DNA of 39,985 nt from Oscillospiraceae bacterium (GCA_016296165.1 JAEDJV010000007.1:1-39985), one strand, 5' to 3'; positions 25,567 through 35,151 are shown, counted from the stretch's first letter. Numbers and translations are program-made. The notes: generated by a model not told the origin, from the letters alone.

Positions 25567-26334
25567 ATGAACGATAAAAAATCACTTCATGACAGTGAAA
25601 CTAATGAAAATCTTATTTTAGGGAAAAATCCCGTTATGGAGGCACTAAAGGCAGAAAGTCCGATAGATACAATATATATATCCGGATCCGGAACTATATT
25701 CAGCAGGATAGCATCGATGGCAAAGGAAAACGGCGTTGTTGTAAAAAACGTAAACGACCAGAAGCTTCGTCAGATGTGTGGTTCTGCTGCTCATCAGGGC
25801 GTTATAGCTGTATGTGCCTGCGCTGAATATTCAACAGTTGAGGAAATACTTGATGCGGCACAGGAAAAAGGTCATGATCCTTTTATTATCATATGCGACA
25901 GCATAGAAGACCCGCATAATCTGGGAGCTATAATCAGAACGGCTGAAGCTGCCGGCGCTGATGGAATTATAATCCCAAAAAGAAGAAGTGCATCACTTAA
26001 CCAGACTGTACACAAAACATCTGCAGGGGCTGCAAGCTGGATGCCTGTTGCAAGAGTATCAAATCTTGCTTCGGTAATTGATGAGCTCAAATCCAGAAAC
26101 ATATGGATATACGGGACTGACGCTGAAGGCACAGACTATACTTCAGCTGATCTTAAAGGCGGCATTGCATTTGTCATAGGATCGGAGGGAGCCGGAATGG
26201 GTAAGCTCATAAAGGAAAAATGTGATTTTCTCCTGAGTCTTCCTATGAACGGACACGTAAATTCTCTCAATGCATCTGTTGCCGCAGGTATTTTTATGTA
26301 CGAAGCCGTAAGACAAAGAAACAATAAGGAGTAA
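25567..26334 (+). CDS. rlmB: 23S rRNA 2'-O-ribose methyltransferase RlmB-like (SpoU/TrmH family)
   Basis: Methylates a ribose in 23S rRNA (G2251 in E. coli) or a similar target, using S-adenosylmethionine. The 255 residues contain an N-terminal substrate-binding part (LILGKNPVMEAL, GSAAHQGVIA) and the SPOUT knot motifs. These are DPHNLGAIIRTAEAAG (motif 1), FVIGSEGAGM (motif 2) and LPMNGHVNSLNASVAAGI (motif 3). A longer start at 25528 (268 residues) is possible, but it lies 9 bases after the predicted transcription start; neither start has a strong ribosome site. The RlmB subgroup rather than another TrmH member is likely because of the N-terminal domain and overall length. The pseudo-P-type ATPase gene follows after 2 bases. 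Confidence 0.93.
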   Translation: MNDKKSLHDSETNENLILGKNPVMEALKAESPIDTIYISGSGTIFSRIASMAKENGVVVKNVNDQKLRQMCGSAAHQGVIAVCACAEYSTVEEILDAAQEKGHDPFIIICDSIEDPHNLGAIIRTAEAAGADGIIIPKRRSASLNQTVHKTSAGAASWMPVARVSNLASVIDELKSRNIWIYGTDAEGTDYTSADLKGGIAFVIGSEGAGMGKLIKEKCDFLLSLPMNGHVNSLNASVAAGIFMYEAVRQRNNKE

Positions 26335-26336
26335 AA

Positions 26337-28871
26337 ATGGCATCGAAAAATTCTTTTTCTATCGATGATATTTTAAGCCAGTATTCTTCTGAAGAACAGA
26401 CAAAAAATACGGAGACAAATGATTCTGCTGAAGAAGAAACAGAAGAAAATATCATCAGTAATCCCGAAACTAATGATACCGAAGCTGAAGAACATATCAG
26501 CGACAATAACGAAGAAAACGATTCGGATATATCAGTTTCAGAAAACAGCGAAATCAAGGACAAAGAAGAATCAGATGAGCCCGACACTACGTCAGAAGAA
26601 GCAAAATTCGACTCCACTGAAGAAGATGAAACAGAAAACCGGTTTCAGAATATCAGACATAGTTTCTCATACCGCAGTGCAACAAGAATACAGGATCGTC
26701 CGAACAAGATAGTTCGTAATCCTGAAGATAATATCCGATATGTCCACAGAGAAAATGATACTGTCAGATCTTCTTCAGACATCCCGCGCCAGACTAGAAA
26801 ACGAAAAACGTCAGCTGCACCTGAAACAAAATCAGATATTTCAGTACTGGACAATAGTTCAAAAAGTAAATCATTTACTGAAAAATCAGGCAAACTTTCC
26901 GGCAGATTACCGGATTTCAGAAAGCTTACCAATCTGAAAAAAGAACTCCTCAAATCCAGAAGTGTATCTGAAAAAAATCATGATATATCCTTAAAATCCA
27001 TTCCGGACGTGGACTTTTTCTCTATTGACATAGAAATTAATGACGAAACGGAAGAACAGAAAACAGAAGGTTTCTTCAAAAATCTTAACAGCAGTTTTTC
27101 AAAAACAGCTGAAAACAATATTGATGACTACAATACACCGGGAGACGCTTCACTGATACAGGACGATCTGTATGATCTGAAAAACAATCTTACCATAAAG
27201 TTCTTTATCCAGTTTGCGGCGCTGCTTGTAAGTATATATCTTTCCGCGTCAGTACTATACAACGTACCGATTCCTGCTTTTCTAAGTCACAGTTCATCTC
27301 CGCATACATATAGTTTTGCAATGTTTCTCATTGCAGCTACTGTACTCTTTTCATCATTCCCGGTTATAACAAGCGGAATACGAAATATTTTCAGAAAAAA
27401 AGCTGACTGCGACAGCCTGGCCGCTGTAACTATCACATTCAGCGCAATTGCCGCTGCTGTTTCTACGGAAAATGCCAGTCTCATACAATCAGGAAGCATA
27501 TATATTTTCACTCCGGTTGCCATCTCTGCATTTCTGGCAAATACAATCGGCAAACATCTTATTGTAAACAGGGCGATAAATAATTTTGATATGCTTATTT
27601 CATCATACGAAAAGCATTCACTTGTATATGTGGAAAATGAAGCAAGAGCCGAACAAATGACAAAAGGTGTAGTAAACGACTATCCTATACTTGCTGCTTC
27701 AAGAAAAACCGGTTTCGCAAAAGATTTTCTCCGGTACACATACTCTTCTGACATTGCAGACAAACTCTGCAGGAAACTGGTGCCGATATCACTTATTATT
27801 TCTCTTTTCCTTACACTTATTTCAGTATTTGTATGCAGTAAAACAATGAACACATTGAACTTTTCTTTCGTGTTATCTTCTTTTTCCATGTTCTTATGCT
27901 CATGTGCATGTTTCGGAATACCGATAGCAGTAAATTTACCGCTTTCTTCCGCTGCTGCTGAAGCAGAAGAAAACGAAAGCATATTACTCGGTTACCAGAG
28001 TATTGATGATTTTTACGATACAAATGCACTTATGGTAAATGCAGAACAGATTATCCCGGACCATTCAATAAAATTATGCGCCATCAAGATGTTCTCTGAT
28101 ACAAAGATAGACGATGCAATCGTAACTGCTGCAAGTATAGTAAGAAAATCCGGCAGTATTTTTAACGGACTGTTTACAAAGATAATAGACAATAATGACA
28201 GTTTGCTTGAAAAAGTAGAAAACTACTCATATGAAGATTCACTTGGTCTGTGTGGCTGGATAAAGAACAAACGTGTTCTTTTCGGAAACCGTCAGCTTAT
28301 GATTAATCATAATATTGAAGGAGTTCCTCCAAAATCAAAAGAACAGGATCTTGTAGGTAAAGGACGTATCCCGATTTACCTTTCAATATCCGGAAATCTG
28401 GCTGCTATATTTATTGTAAAGCTCAAAGCCGACAGAAAAATTTCTGAAGATCTTTCAGAAATAACAAATAACGGTGTTTCACTAATAATAAAAAGCATAG
28501 ATTCAATAACAACAGTTACAAGAATCTCAAGATTATATAATATACCGGAAGATATGATTAAGATTATTCCTGTTGAACAGCACGAATACTGCAGCAAAAT
28601 TACTGCTCCGGTTTCAGATGAAAGTGCATCCGTTATCTGTACAGGCACACTATCTTCTGTAACAAAAGCAATATCGAATATCAAATACATCCACCACAGC
28701 GCACTGACCGGACTGGTACTGCAGAGTACATCTGCAATAATATCAGTTTTCTTTGTTCTCATATTTATGATAATCGGCATAATGAATCAGATAACTCCTC
28801 TTATGATGATATTCTACCATACCGTATGGCTTATTATCACGCTGCTTGTTATGAAGATAAAACCAAGATAA
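26337..28871 (+). CDS. Degenerate P-type ATPase-like membrane protein with long disordered N-terminus
   Basis: An 844-residue protein. Residues 1-275 are acidic, Ser/Thr/Glu-rich and probably disordered. From about 285 on there are six to eight hydrophobic segments. A short soluble part lies near 415-475, and a large soluble part (about 550-780) comes before the last two membrane segments. The order fits a P1B-type heavy-metal ATPase. C523-A-C525-FGIP stands where the metal-site CPC is found, followed by AEAEENESILLGYQSIDDF, like the stretch before DKTGT. At the DKTGT position the text reads N568-AEQI. A nucleotide-domain-like part (KRVLFGNRQLM, IYLSISGNLAAIFIVKLKADRKI) follows, with SIDS in place of TGDN. 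The GDGxND hinge is lost. It should not pump ions by phosphorylation; a scaffold or sensor role is inference. AAGGAG precedes the ATG. Confidence 0.8.
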   Translation: MASKNSFSIDDILSQYSSEEQTKNTETNDSAEEETEENIISNPETNDTEAEEHISDNNEENDSDISVSENSEIKDKEESDEPDTTSEEAKFDSTEEDETENRFQNIRHSFSYRSATRIQDRPNKIVRNPEDNIRYVHRENDTVRSSSDIPRQTRKRKTSAAPETKSDISVLDNSSKSKSFTEKSGKLSGRLPDFRKLTNLKKELLKSRSVSEKNHDISLKSIPDVDFFSIDIEINDETEEQKTEGFFKNLNSSFSKTAENNIDDYNTPGDASLIQDDLYDLKNNLTIKFFIQFAALLVSIYLSASVLYNVPIPAFLSHSSSPHTYSFAMFLIAATVLFSSFPVITSGIRNIFRKKADCDSLAAVTITFSAIAAAVSTENASLIQSGSIYIFTPVAISAFLANTIGKHLIVNRAINNFDMLISSYEKHSLVYVENEARAEQMTKGVVNDYPILAASRKTGFAKDFLRYTYSSDIADKLCRKLVPISLIISLFLTLISVFVCSKTMNTLNFSFVLSSFSMFLCSCACFGIPIAVNLPLSSAAAEAEENESILLGYQSIDDFYDTNALMVNAEQIIPDHSIKLCAIKMFSDTKIDDAIVTAASIVRKSGSIFNGLFTKIIDNNDSLLEKVENYSYEDSLGLCGWIKNKRVLFGNRQLMINHNIEGVPPKSKEQDLVGKGRIPIYLSISGNLAAIFIVKLKADRKISEDLSEITNNGVSLIIKSIDSITTVTRISRLYNIPEDMIKIIPVEQHEYCSKITAPVSDESASVICTGTLSSVTKAISNIKYIHHSALTGLVLQSTSAIISVFFVLIFMIIGIMNQITPLMMIFYHTVWLIITLLVMKIKPR

Positions 28872-28893
28872 TTCCTTTAAAACGGAGGACATA

Positions 28894-29985
28894 ATGAAAA
28901 AACTTTTATCCGTAATATTATCACTTTCTCTTATTACATGTCTGTTTTCCGGATGTAATGACAACTCTCAGAACAGCAATGAACTTTCCAGTACGAACAA
29001 GCCTGTAGTTTCAGATGAAGATTTTACTCCTAATTCAGAGACTGACTTTGTATACAAAGAAGAAAACGGCGAAATAAAAATCACAGGTTACAAAGGTTCC
29101 TCGACCGTAGTAAATATACCATCTCAGATAGAGGGAAAACCGGTAACTGCAATTGGCGAATATGCATTTGACGGTTACGAGGCACCTGGGGAAGAAGAAG
29201 AGAAGGCGGGAAAAACATATACGCAGAACAACATAAATTCCATCGTATCACTTCATATTCCTTCCAGTATAAAAACGCTGGAAGAGGGAGCCTTCACCAA
29301 CTGCTATTCCCTTACTGAAGTTACTGTTTCAGAAGGACTTGAAACAATTCAGGACGGTGCATTCGCATGCTGTGATGCAATAAAAAGTATTTCAATTCCT
29401 GATACTGTAAAGACAATGGGCGGATATGTATTTTATGAATGCTATGGTATGGAAAGCGTCTTACTGGGAAAAAGCATTGAATCTATTGGTGACTATGCAT
29501 TTTATATGTGTAAAAGTCTCATAACACTTGAATTACCTGATTCTCTTTCCTCTATCGGTACGGGATGTTTTGCATTGTGTGAATTTCTTTCCGAAGTAAA
29601 AATCCCGTCAGCTCTTACTGATATTCGTGAATACAGTTTCTTTAATAACTCATCACTGAAAAAAGTTTCTCTCCCTGAAGGAATAACAAGCATTGGCGAA
29701 GCCGCTTTTACTTCCTGTACTTCATTAAAAGAGGTTTCTCTCCCGGAAAGCCTTAAAACAATCGATAAAGGAGCCTTCTTCTCCTGCACATCACTCAATG
29801 AAGTTACCGTTCCTTCCGGCACATCCGAACTTAAGGAACACGCCTTCGGATACAAGCACAAAGAGGGCGAGGATACAGCAGAGGATGAAGTCGAACCTAT
29901 TCCTTCATTTAAGATGATTGTTTCCGCTGGTTCTGCAGCAGAAACATATGCAAAAGACAACAAAATTGAATACAAAACAAAATAA
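28894..29985 (+). CDS. BspA-type leucine-rich-repeat lipoprotein
   Basis: A 363-residue secreted lipoprotein. The signal peptide ends in LFSGC with the lipid Cys at residue 21. A Ser/Asn-rich linker is followed by six to seven BspA-type (LRR_5) repeats of about 23 residues with the pattern SLxEVxxPxxxxxIxxxAFxxCxxL. Clear copies are SLTEVTVSEGLETIQDGAF, SLITLELPDSLSSIGTGCF and SLKEVSLPESLKTIDKGAF. Such repeats mediate binding to other proteins or surfaces. GGAGGACATA precedes the ATG. It lies 22 bases after the pseudo-ATPase gene and is the last gene of the rlmB operon, before a strong terminator. Confidence 0.92.
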   Translation: MKKLLSVILSLSLITCLFSGCNDNSQNSNELSSTNKPVVSDEDFTPNSETDFVYKEENGEIKITGYKGSSTVVNIPSQIEGKPVTAIGEYAFDGYEAPGEEEEKAGKTYTQNNINSIVSLHIPSSIKTLEEGAFTNCYSLTEVTVSEGLETIQDGAFACCDAIKSISIPDTVKTMGGYVFYECYGMESVLLGKSIESIGDYAFYMCKSLITLELPDSLSSIGTGCFALCEFLSEVKIPSALTDIREYSFFNNSSLKKVSLPEGITSIGEAAFTSCTSLKEVSLPESLKTIDKGAFFSCTSLNEVTVPSGTSELKEHAFGYKHKEGEDTAEDEVEPIPSFKMIVSAGSAAETYAKDNKIEYKTK

Positions 29986-29993
29986 ATCATTCA

Positions 29994-30030
29994 CCCTTCC
30001 CGGAAATTATTTTCCAGGAAGGGTTTTTGT
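29994..30030 (+). terminator. Terminator of the rlmB operon
   Basis: Stem CCCTTCC-GGAAA / TTTCC-GGAAGGG (29994-30023) with a short loop, then TTTTTGTTT. Confidence 0.85.
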
Positions 30031-30107
30031 TTAAAAATATATAGCCAACAAATACTATACCATATTCGTCGTTTTACATAATTTTTATGTTCATGTGTAG
30101 CTGATGG

Positions 30108-30136
30108 TTGAAATTTTGATGAACATAAGCTATAAT
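30108..30136 (+). promoter_or_regulatory. Promoter of the GGDEF/EAL gene
   Basis: TTGAAA (30108-30113), a 17-base spacer and TATAAT (30131-30136). The leader of about 145 bases holds an 8-base inverted repeat ATCTGCTG/CAGCAGAT (30189-30225). I see no c-di-GMP riboswitch core. Confidence 0.7.
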
Positions 30137-30289
30137 TAAAGTGAACGTCAAAATAAAAGTGATGACCGATATAATTTTCGACTTAAACATCTGCTGTTTC
30201 GTCAGATTTATTTATATCAGCAGATTTAAAATACAAATTTTCATTTACTCTAATATACGTATTTACATACTGGGGGGAACCGGGAAAAA

Positions 30290-33200
30290 ATGAATTCATA
30301 CAACATTTGCTATAATGATACAAGCTGCGATTGTTTTTACATAATTGATGTCTGCAAAGGAAAAACAACCTACGAATATGATGACAGATTTGTAAAAATA
30401 ACAGGGTACAACTCCATCTCTGAAATGACCGGCAAAGATTTTCTGCAAATAATCCATCATGATGATCTTGAAAATTACAGAAACACCAAAGCACGTATAT
30501 CTGCGAAAAATCCTTTTGAAACATTGATTATGCGTCTTATAAAAAAGGATGGTTCCGTACTGAGAGTAAGATGCAGTCTTATACGCACAACAACTGAAGA
30601 CAAATACGACAGAATCATACATGCTTTCTCTGTCCTTGAAAATTCTGAATGCTTAAGACAGCACATTGACCTTATCCAGTCTATGCAGCCGCTTATGTTC
30701 AAGTTTCGTGCCAGTGAAAAATTCCCGTTTTTCTACAACGACAGTTTCCTTAAGACAATTGGATTTTCACGTGATGAAATTAGTTCCCTTAAGCTAAGTT
30801 ATACTGATTTTATGTCCTCAAGAGACACAGATCATTTTCTGCATGCAATAAGGAGTGCAAAAAAATCTGACACTATATCTGCCTGTACTGTAAGAATAAT
30901 AGATAAGGTCGGAAACAGCCACTGGTTAAACTGTTCTTTCAAAAAAATAAGCACCTCCCCTGAATCCGAATACTTTATAGGTATTGGTGCGGATATCACT
31001 GAACAGAAACAAGCAGAATCCGAACTTATGAAAAGCAAAATGATTCTACAGAGCCTTACAGAAAATCTCAGTTGCGCAACTTTTGTTCTTAACGACGGAG
31101 AAGACCGGGCAGAAATACTAAGATTTAATACCGGTTTCCGTAAGATGCTCGGATACTCTGAGGCTGAGATAGAAGCATGTTCAAAAGACATATGCCGGCT
31201 TATAATATACAGAGATGATCAGGACAGATTCATGAATGCTATGATGCAGGGTCGTTCTGACGATGATAATATCTGTCGTGCTGTCGCTTCTTCAGGCAAA
31301 ATAATCTGGGTAAGATTCTGCTCATTCAGAACTTTTGAAAATGACCGTCCTTGTTTTGTCTGTACATTTACCGACATTACTCAGCAAAAGGAACTTGAAA
31401 GCAAAATGTCAGCGTATATGAACGCATTTGCCGATTCGATAGCATATACGGAACGAATAGCATTTTCAATAGATTTTACAAATGATGAACTGATCAATCA
31501 TGATGTATTTATTAAAAAACACAATCTTCCGCCTGTAATCAGCAATGTACCTCAGGAACTTATCAGTACCGGTATGATACATGAAGAATTTGCTGACGAA
31601 GTCACTTCAGCCTACTACAACGTTAAAAACGGTTCTCCGAAACAAATATGTTTCATCAAGGTTACTATGCCGAATCTGCGTTCGGAATGGGCAAAGCTTG
31701 AACTTAGTGCAGTATTTGACAGCAATTCAAAAGTAATAGGTGCAATAGGCATACTCACCGATATATCTGACCAGATTATTGCTGAAGAAAACAAATTCCG
31801 CGGAAATGAAAAAAAGAATCTTCATGATGAAAAATTACTGTTTGCATGTATGGTAAATCTAAGTCAGTGCCGCATACTCTCATGTAAAAACTTCAATACA
31901 GAAATTATCAGCGTGCCCGAACAGATGATATACAACTCATCGTTTATATCTTCATTTATTCTGTCTGTTTATCCTAAAGACAGAACTATCGTAGCGGATC
32001 AGATTTCACTTCAGAATCTCTGGACGAATTATATTAATGCAAAAAAACATATAGGTTTTGAATTCAGAATAAAAAAGAACAGTAATGAATTCATATGGGC
32101 CAAAGCTGATGCGGACTATATAAAAGATCAGCTGACCAATGACATAATCCTCACAATTAACATAACAGATATATCCGAAAGTAAAAATGAAAAGGAAAGC
32201 AGGCTTTACTCACCATGCACTGTAACCCCTGACAAAATACTCACTAAGATTCCTTTCAGAATAATGGTTGATGAAGCGCTTAGAACCCAGCAGTCTTCAG
32301 ACAATCTTTATGCTCTTTATCTTCTCGACCTTAACGGATTTCGTGAGATTAACAAAACATTTGGTTATGAAACAGGAGATAAAATCATTCAGGCTATTGC
32401 TGATGAGCTTCTGAAAATGACACGTTTTGCTACAATCGGTAAGATGTATGGAGATGAATTTTTAATATTTGTAAAGGATATAGCCTCATATGATGACCTT
32501 AATATCACGGCAAAACAGATTTGCAGTATTTGCAAAAGGATTAAGGTTACTGGTATAGATCCCGAAACAATTTCAGGCTGTGTCGGCGTCGCATTTTCAC
32601 CTGCTCATGGAACTGATTTTGATACTCTTTACGAAAAAGCTGACAAGGCACTTTATAATGCAAAACGTTTCGACAAAACTCATTATGCAATCTATTCGGA
32701 ATATGATGATGAAAATTCAGAATCATGTACCAGCTGCAGAAAAAAATCCGATTCAAAGGGTATGAGTATAGATGACTTCAAAAAAGAGGCCGCAACTCAG
32801 ATCCGAAATTCGGAAAAAATATACCATCTGTATAACGCTGACATAAAACATTTCCGAAATATAAATCATTACTACGGTTATGAACGCGGGGACCGTATTC
32901 TTGAAGAAATATGCTCAGTCCTTAATAATTTTTTAAGACCGGGAGAATGCTTTACGAGAATATTTGCGGACAACTTTCTTGTACTTACTGTAGTAAACAG
33001 TCAGGAAACTGTTGAAAGAAGAATCAATGAAATTCAGTCTATGATCTATGATATCCCGCTTGCAGAAAAACACAGAATCACATTTTCAGCAGGAATTGTC
33101 ACAATAGACGATTCCAACAGGTATATCGAATTTGACCGTCTTCTTGACTGTGCTATAGTGGCTCACGAAAACGCCAAGAAAAAAGAAGGAACTTCATTCA

Positions 33201-34042
33201 TATATTTTCAGCCGGGAATGAGTGACAAGGATATACAAAAATATGAAGTATTAAGCGAGCTTAAGGAAGCAATAAAGCTTGGTCAGATATGTACATTTGT
33301 TCAGCCGCAGTTTGACATACTCAACCGTGAATATGTCAGCATGGAAGCACTGGTTAGATGGAACCATCCGGTCAAAGGACTTCTTACCCCTGACAAATTT
33401 GTTAGTATATGCGAAGAAAACGGATTTATAAGTAATATTGATTTCTGTGTACTGGAACAAATGTGCTCCTATATAAGAAACAGACTCGATCAGGGTCTCA
33501 GAGTACTCCCTGTTGCCGTAAACCAGTCACAGATTACTATTCATGAACCCGGATACTTCAAACGTATCACCTCACTTGTTGAAAAATACAATGTTCCGCC
33601 TAAATACATAGAACTGGAAGTTACAGAAAGTGCATACGTAAACAGATTTGATGAAACCATATCCGTCCTCACACGCCTTAGAGACTATGGATTCAGAATT
33701 TCTATGGATGACTTCGGCTCGGGATACTCATCACTTCATCTTCTCAAGGACATTCCGGTTGATGCACTCAAGATAGACAGAGCATTTCTTACAGAAAATC
33801 TAGTAGAAAAGAAACCTACCGAAATACTAAAATCCATTACAAATATGGCTCACAACATAAACATAAAAGTTGTATGTGAAGGCGTTGAATTTCCTCAGCA
33901 GCTCATATTCCTTCAGAAAATAGGCTGTGAACTGGTTCAGGGATATCTCTTTGGAAAACCTATGCCATATGACGAAGTTGCCGCCTTTATTGAATCAAAC
34001 GATGACATATGGCCGGACAAGGACTTTTCCTGCTGCCTATAA
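30290..34042 (+). CDS. Multi-PAS c-di-GMP phosphodiesterase with two degenerate GGDEF domains and an EAL domain
   Basis: A 1250-residue soluble signalling protein. Five PAS-type sensor domains span about 1-650; the linkers after several end in the typical DIT or DIS helix start (ADITEQKQAE, TDITQQKELE, NITDISESKNE). A first GGDEF domain has YGDEF (720-724), so the first Gly is Tyr. A second has FADNF (892-896) and is clearly degenerate. The C-terminal EAL domain has all key motifs: EALVRW (E1019), NQSQ, ELEVTES, DDFGSGYSSL, LKIDRAF, CEGVE and the QGYLFGKPM end. It should hydrolyse c-di-GMP, with the GGDEF domains likely regulatory. AGGGGGG-type ribosome signals lie before the ATG. It is a single-gene unit. 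Confidence 0.95.
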   Translation: MNSYNICYNDTSCDCFYIIDVCKGKTTYEYDDRFVKITGYNSISEMTGKDFLQIIHHDDLENYRNTKARISAKNPFETLIMRLIKKDGSVLRVRCSLIRTTTEDKYDRIIHAFSVLENSECLRQHIDLIQSMQPLMFKFRASEKFPFFYNDSFLKTIGFSRDEISSLKLSYTDFMSSRDTDHFLHAIRSAKKSDTISACTVRIIDKVGNSHWLNCSFKKISTSPESEYFIGIGADITEQKQAESELMKSKMILQSLTENLSCATFVLNDGEDRAEILRFNTGFRKMLGYSEAEIEACSKDICRLIIYRDDQDRFMNAMMQGRSDDDNICRAVASSGKIIWVRFCSFRTFENDRPCFVCTFTDITQQKELESKMSAYMNAFADSIAYTERIAFSIDFTNDELINHDVFIKKHNLPPVISNVPQELISTGMIHEEFADEVTSAYYNVKNGSPKQICFIKVTMPNLRSEWAKLELSAVFDSNSKVIGAIGILTDISDQIIAEENKFRGNEKKNLHDEKLLFACMVNLSQCRILSCKNFNTEIISVPEQMIYNSSFISSFILSVYPKDRTIVADQISLQNLWTNYINAKKHIGFEFRIKKNSNEFIWAKADADYIKDQLTNDIILTINITDISESKNEKESRLYSPCTVTPDKILTKIPFRIMVDEALRTQQSSDNLYALYLLDLNGFREINKTFGYETGDKIIQAIADELLKMTRFATIGKMYGDEFLIFVKDIASYDDLNITAKQICSICKRIKVTGIDPETISGCVGVAFSPAHGTDFDTLYEKADKALYNAKRFDKTHYAIYSEYDDENSESCTSCRKKSDSKGMSIDDFKKEAATQIRNSEKIYHLYNADIKHFRNINHYYGYERGDRILEEICSVLNNFLRPGECFTRIFADNFLVLTVVNSQETVERRINEIQSMIYDIPLAEKHRITFSAGIVTIDDSNRYIEFDRLLDCAIVAHENAKKKEGTSFIYFQPGMSDKDIQKYEVLSELKEAIKLGQICTFVQPQFDILNREYVSMEALVRWNHPVKGLLTPDKFVSICEENGFISNIDFCVLEQMCSYIRNRLDQGLRVLPVAVNQSQITIHEPGYFKRITSLVEKYNVPPKYIELEVTESAYVNRFDETISVLTRLRDYGFRISMDDFGSGYSSLHLLKDIPVDALKIDRAFLTENLVEKKPTEILKSITNMAHNINIKVVCEGVEFPQQLIFLQKIGCELVQGYLFGKPMPYDEVAAFIESNDDIWPDKDFSCCL

Positions 34043-34082
34043 AAGAATAGTACTGAATATAATATTTTTTTTAAAAAAAGTA

Positions 34083-34111
34083 TTGACATTCAGCTTTTAT
34101 TATGCTATAAT
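34083..34111 (+). promoter_or_regulatory. Promoter of the serine tRNA pair
   Basis: A perfect consensus promoter: TTGACA (34083-34088), a 17-base spacer and TATAAT (34106-34111), 18 bases before the first tRNA. Confidence 0.85.
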
Positions 34112-34129
34112 AATAAAGCTGAATCTCGT

Positions 34130-34218
34130 GGAGAGGTATCGAAGCGGTCATAACGAGGCGGTCTTGAAAACCGTTTGACTTAACGGTCACGTGGGTTCGA
34201 ATCCCACCCTCTCCGCCA
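34130..34218 (+). tRNA. tRNA-Ser(TGA)
   Basis: Acceptor arms GGAGAGG / CCTCTCC, a discriminator G and an encoded CCA end. The anticodon loop CTTGAAA in the CGGT/ACCG stem gives anticodon TGA. A long variable arm, as expected for serine, and the T-loop GGTTCGAATCC are present. Confidence 0.96.
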
Positions 34219-34260
34219 TTTTTATTTTAATTTGGCACTCATATTTATAATATTCAGCAT

Positions 34261-34347
34261 GCGGAAATACCCAAGTGGTGAAGGGGCTCCCCTGCTAAGG
34301 GAGTAGGTCGGGAAACTGGCGCGAGGGTTCAAATCCCTCTTTCCGCG
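34261..34347 (+). tRNA. tRNA-Ser(GCT)
   Basis: Acceptor arms GCGGAAA / TTTCCGC with discriminator G. The anticodon loop CTGCTAA in the TCCC/GGGA stem gives GCT. A long variable arm and T-loop GGTTCAAATCC are present. Unlike its neighbour, CCA is not encoded (the next bases are TAT). Confidence 0.95.
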
Positions 34348-34351
34348 TATT

Positions 34352-34383
34352 AAAAGCTACGAATTTATTCGTAGCTTTTTTCA
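34352..34383 (+). terminator. Terminator of the tRNA pair
   Basis: Stem AAAAGCTACGAAT / ATTCGTAGCTTTT with a two-base loop, then a T-run. Confidence 0.85.
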
Positions 34384-34494
34384 TTTTAAAAAGAAAATTG
34401 TTATATATAATATATATTTATCATTCATTTTTTATATAATAATTTTCATACATACGGTTTTTATAGACATTTTCACATTTTTGAAAAAATATAT

Positions 34495-34523
34495 TTGACA
34501 AATAGTGATATAAGTGCTATAAT
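34495..34523 (+). promoter_or_regulatory. Promoter of the DUF6465-like gene
   Basis: A perfect consensus promoter: TTGACA (34495-34500), a 17-base spacer and TATAAT (34518-34523), 51 bases before the start. Strong expression is expected. Confidence 0.85.
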
Positions 34524-34574
34524 CAATATAAATCATTTATATGATTTTCATTTTATAAAAAGGGGTATGTTGGT

Positions 34575-34994
34575 ATGTCAAGCAAGAAAAAAGATACTAC
34601 ATTAAAAGCAAAAGCAAACGAAGAACCAAAGATGATTGCTGGTTTAGCTAATGCAGTTATAGAACCGGCAAAGGAAAAAGCTAAAGAGATCGTTAAGGAA
34701 GCTCCTAAATCTAAGGAGACTCCTAAGGCTAAGGAAACTCCTAAGGCTAAGGAAACCGCTTCAAAAACAAAGGAAACTGCTTCAAAAGCAACTAAGAAAG
34801 CTGAAGAAGTAAAAAGTTACGTTGAATTTAGCGGAGATCAGTTCTCAGTAGAAGAAATTACTGAAAACGCCAAGAAACACTGGCAGGCTGACCACAGCGG
34901 AACAATTTCAACAATTTCAGTTTACATCAATACTGATCAGAGAAAAGTTTACTATGTTGTAAACAACGATGACAGAGGCGATTTCAATCTTTGA
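34575..34994 (+). CDS. DUF6465-like small protein with Lys-rich repeat linker
   Basis: A 139-residue protein of unknown function. Residues 1-75 are Lys/Glu/Ala/Thr-rich and hold near-repeats of KETPKA and KETASK (both at DNA and protein level), likely disordered or helical with high positive charge. Residues 80-139 (SYVEFSGDQFSVEEI, ISVYINTDQRKVYYVVN) resemble the small conserved domain of DUF6465 proteins, which are common in Clostridia and end with an alpha/beta unit. A nucleic-acid-binding role is suggested only by the basic linker. AAGGGG lies 10 bases before the ATG. It is a single gene with a perfect promoter and its own terminator, so it is probably abundant. Confidence 0.82.
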   Translation: MSSKKKDTTLKAKANEEPKMIAGLANAVIEPAKEKAKEIVKEAPKSKETPKAKETPKAKETASKTKETASKATKKAEEVKSYVEFSGDQFSVEEITENAKKHWQADHSGTISTISVYINTDQRKVYYVVNNDDRGDFNL

Positions 34995-35029
34995 TATTCT
35001 TTACATATGATTTTTTATAATAAACATAT

Positions 35030-35060
35030 ACTGCATGTATTTACACATGCAGTTATTTTT
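35030..35060 (+). terminator. Terminator of the DUF6465-like gene
   Basis: Stem ACTGCATGT (35030-35038) / ACATGCAGT (35045-35053) followed by TATTTTTT. Confidence 0.85.
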
Positions 35061-35082
35061 TATCATTTTCACCTAATTTCAG

Positions 35083-35111
35083 TTGACTAAAAGCATTTAT
35101 AATGTTATAAT
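35083..35111 (+). promoter_or_regulatory. Promoter of the SseB-like gene
   Basis: TTGACT (35083-35088), a 17-base spacer and TATAAT (35106-35111), 40 bases before the start. Confidence 0.75.
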
Positions 35112-35151
35112 TAAATAAACATTTATCCAATTATATTAGGAAGTGATACAG

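Noticed and set aside
30137..30289. c-di-GMP riboswitch before the EAL gene
   Set aside because: The leader is AT-rich with an 8-base inverted repeat, but the conserved core of GEMM-I or GEMM-II is not visible.
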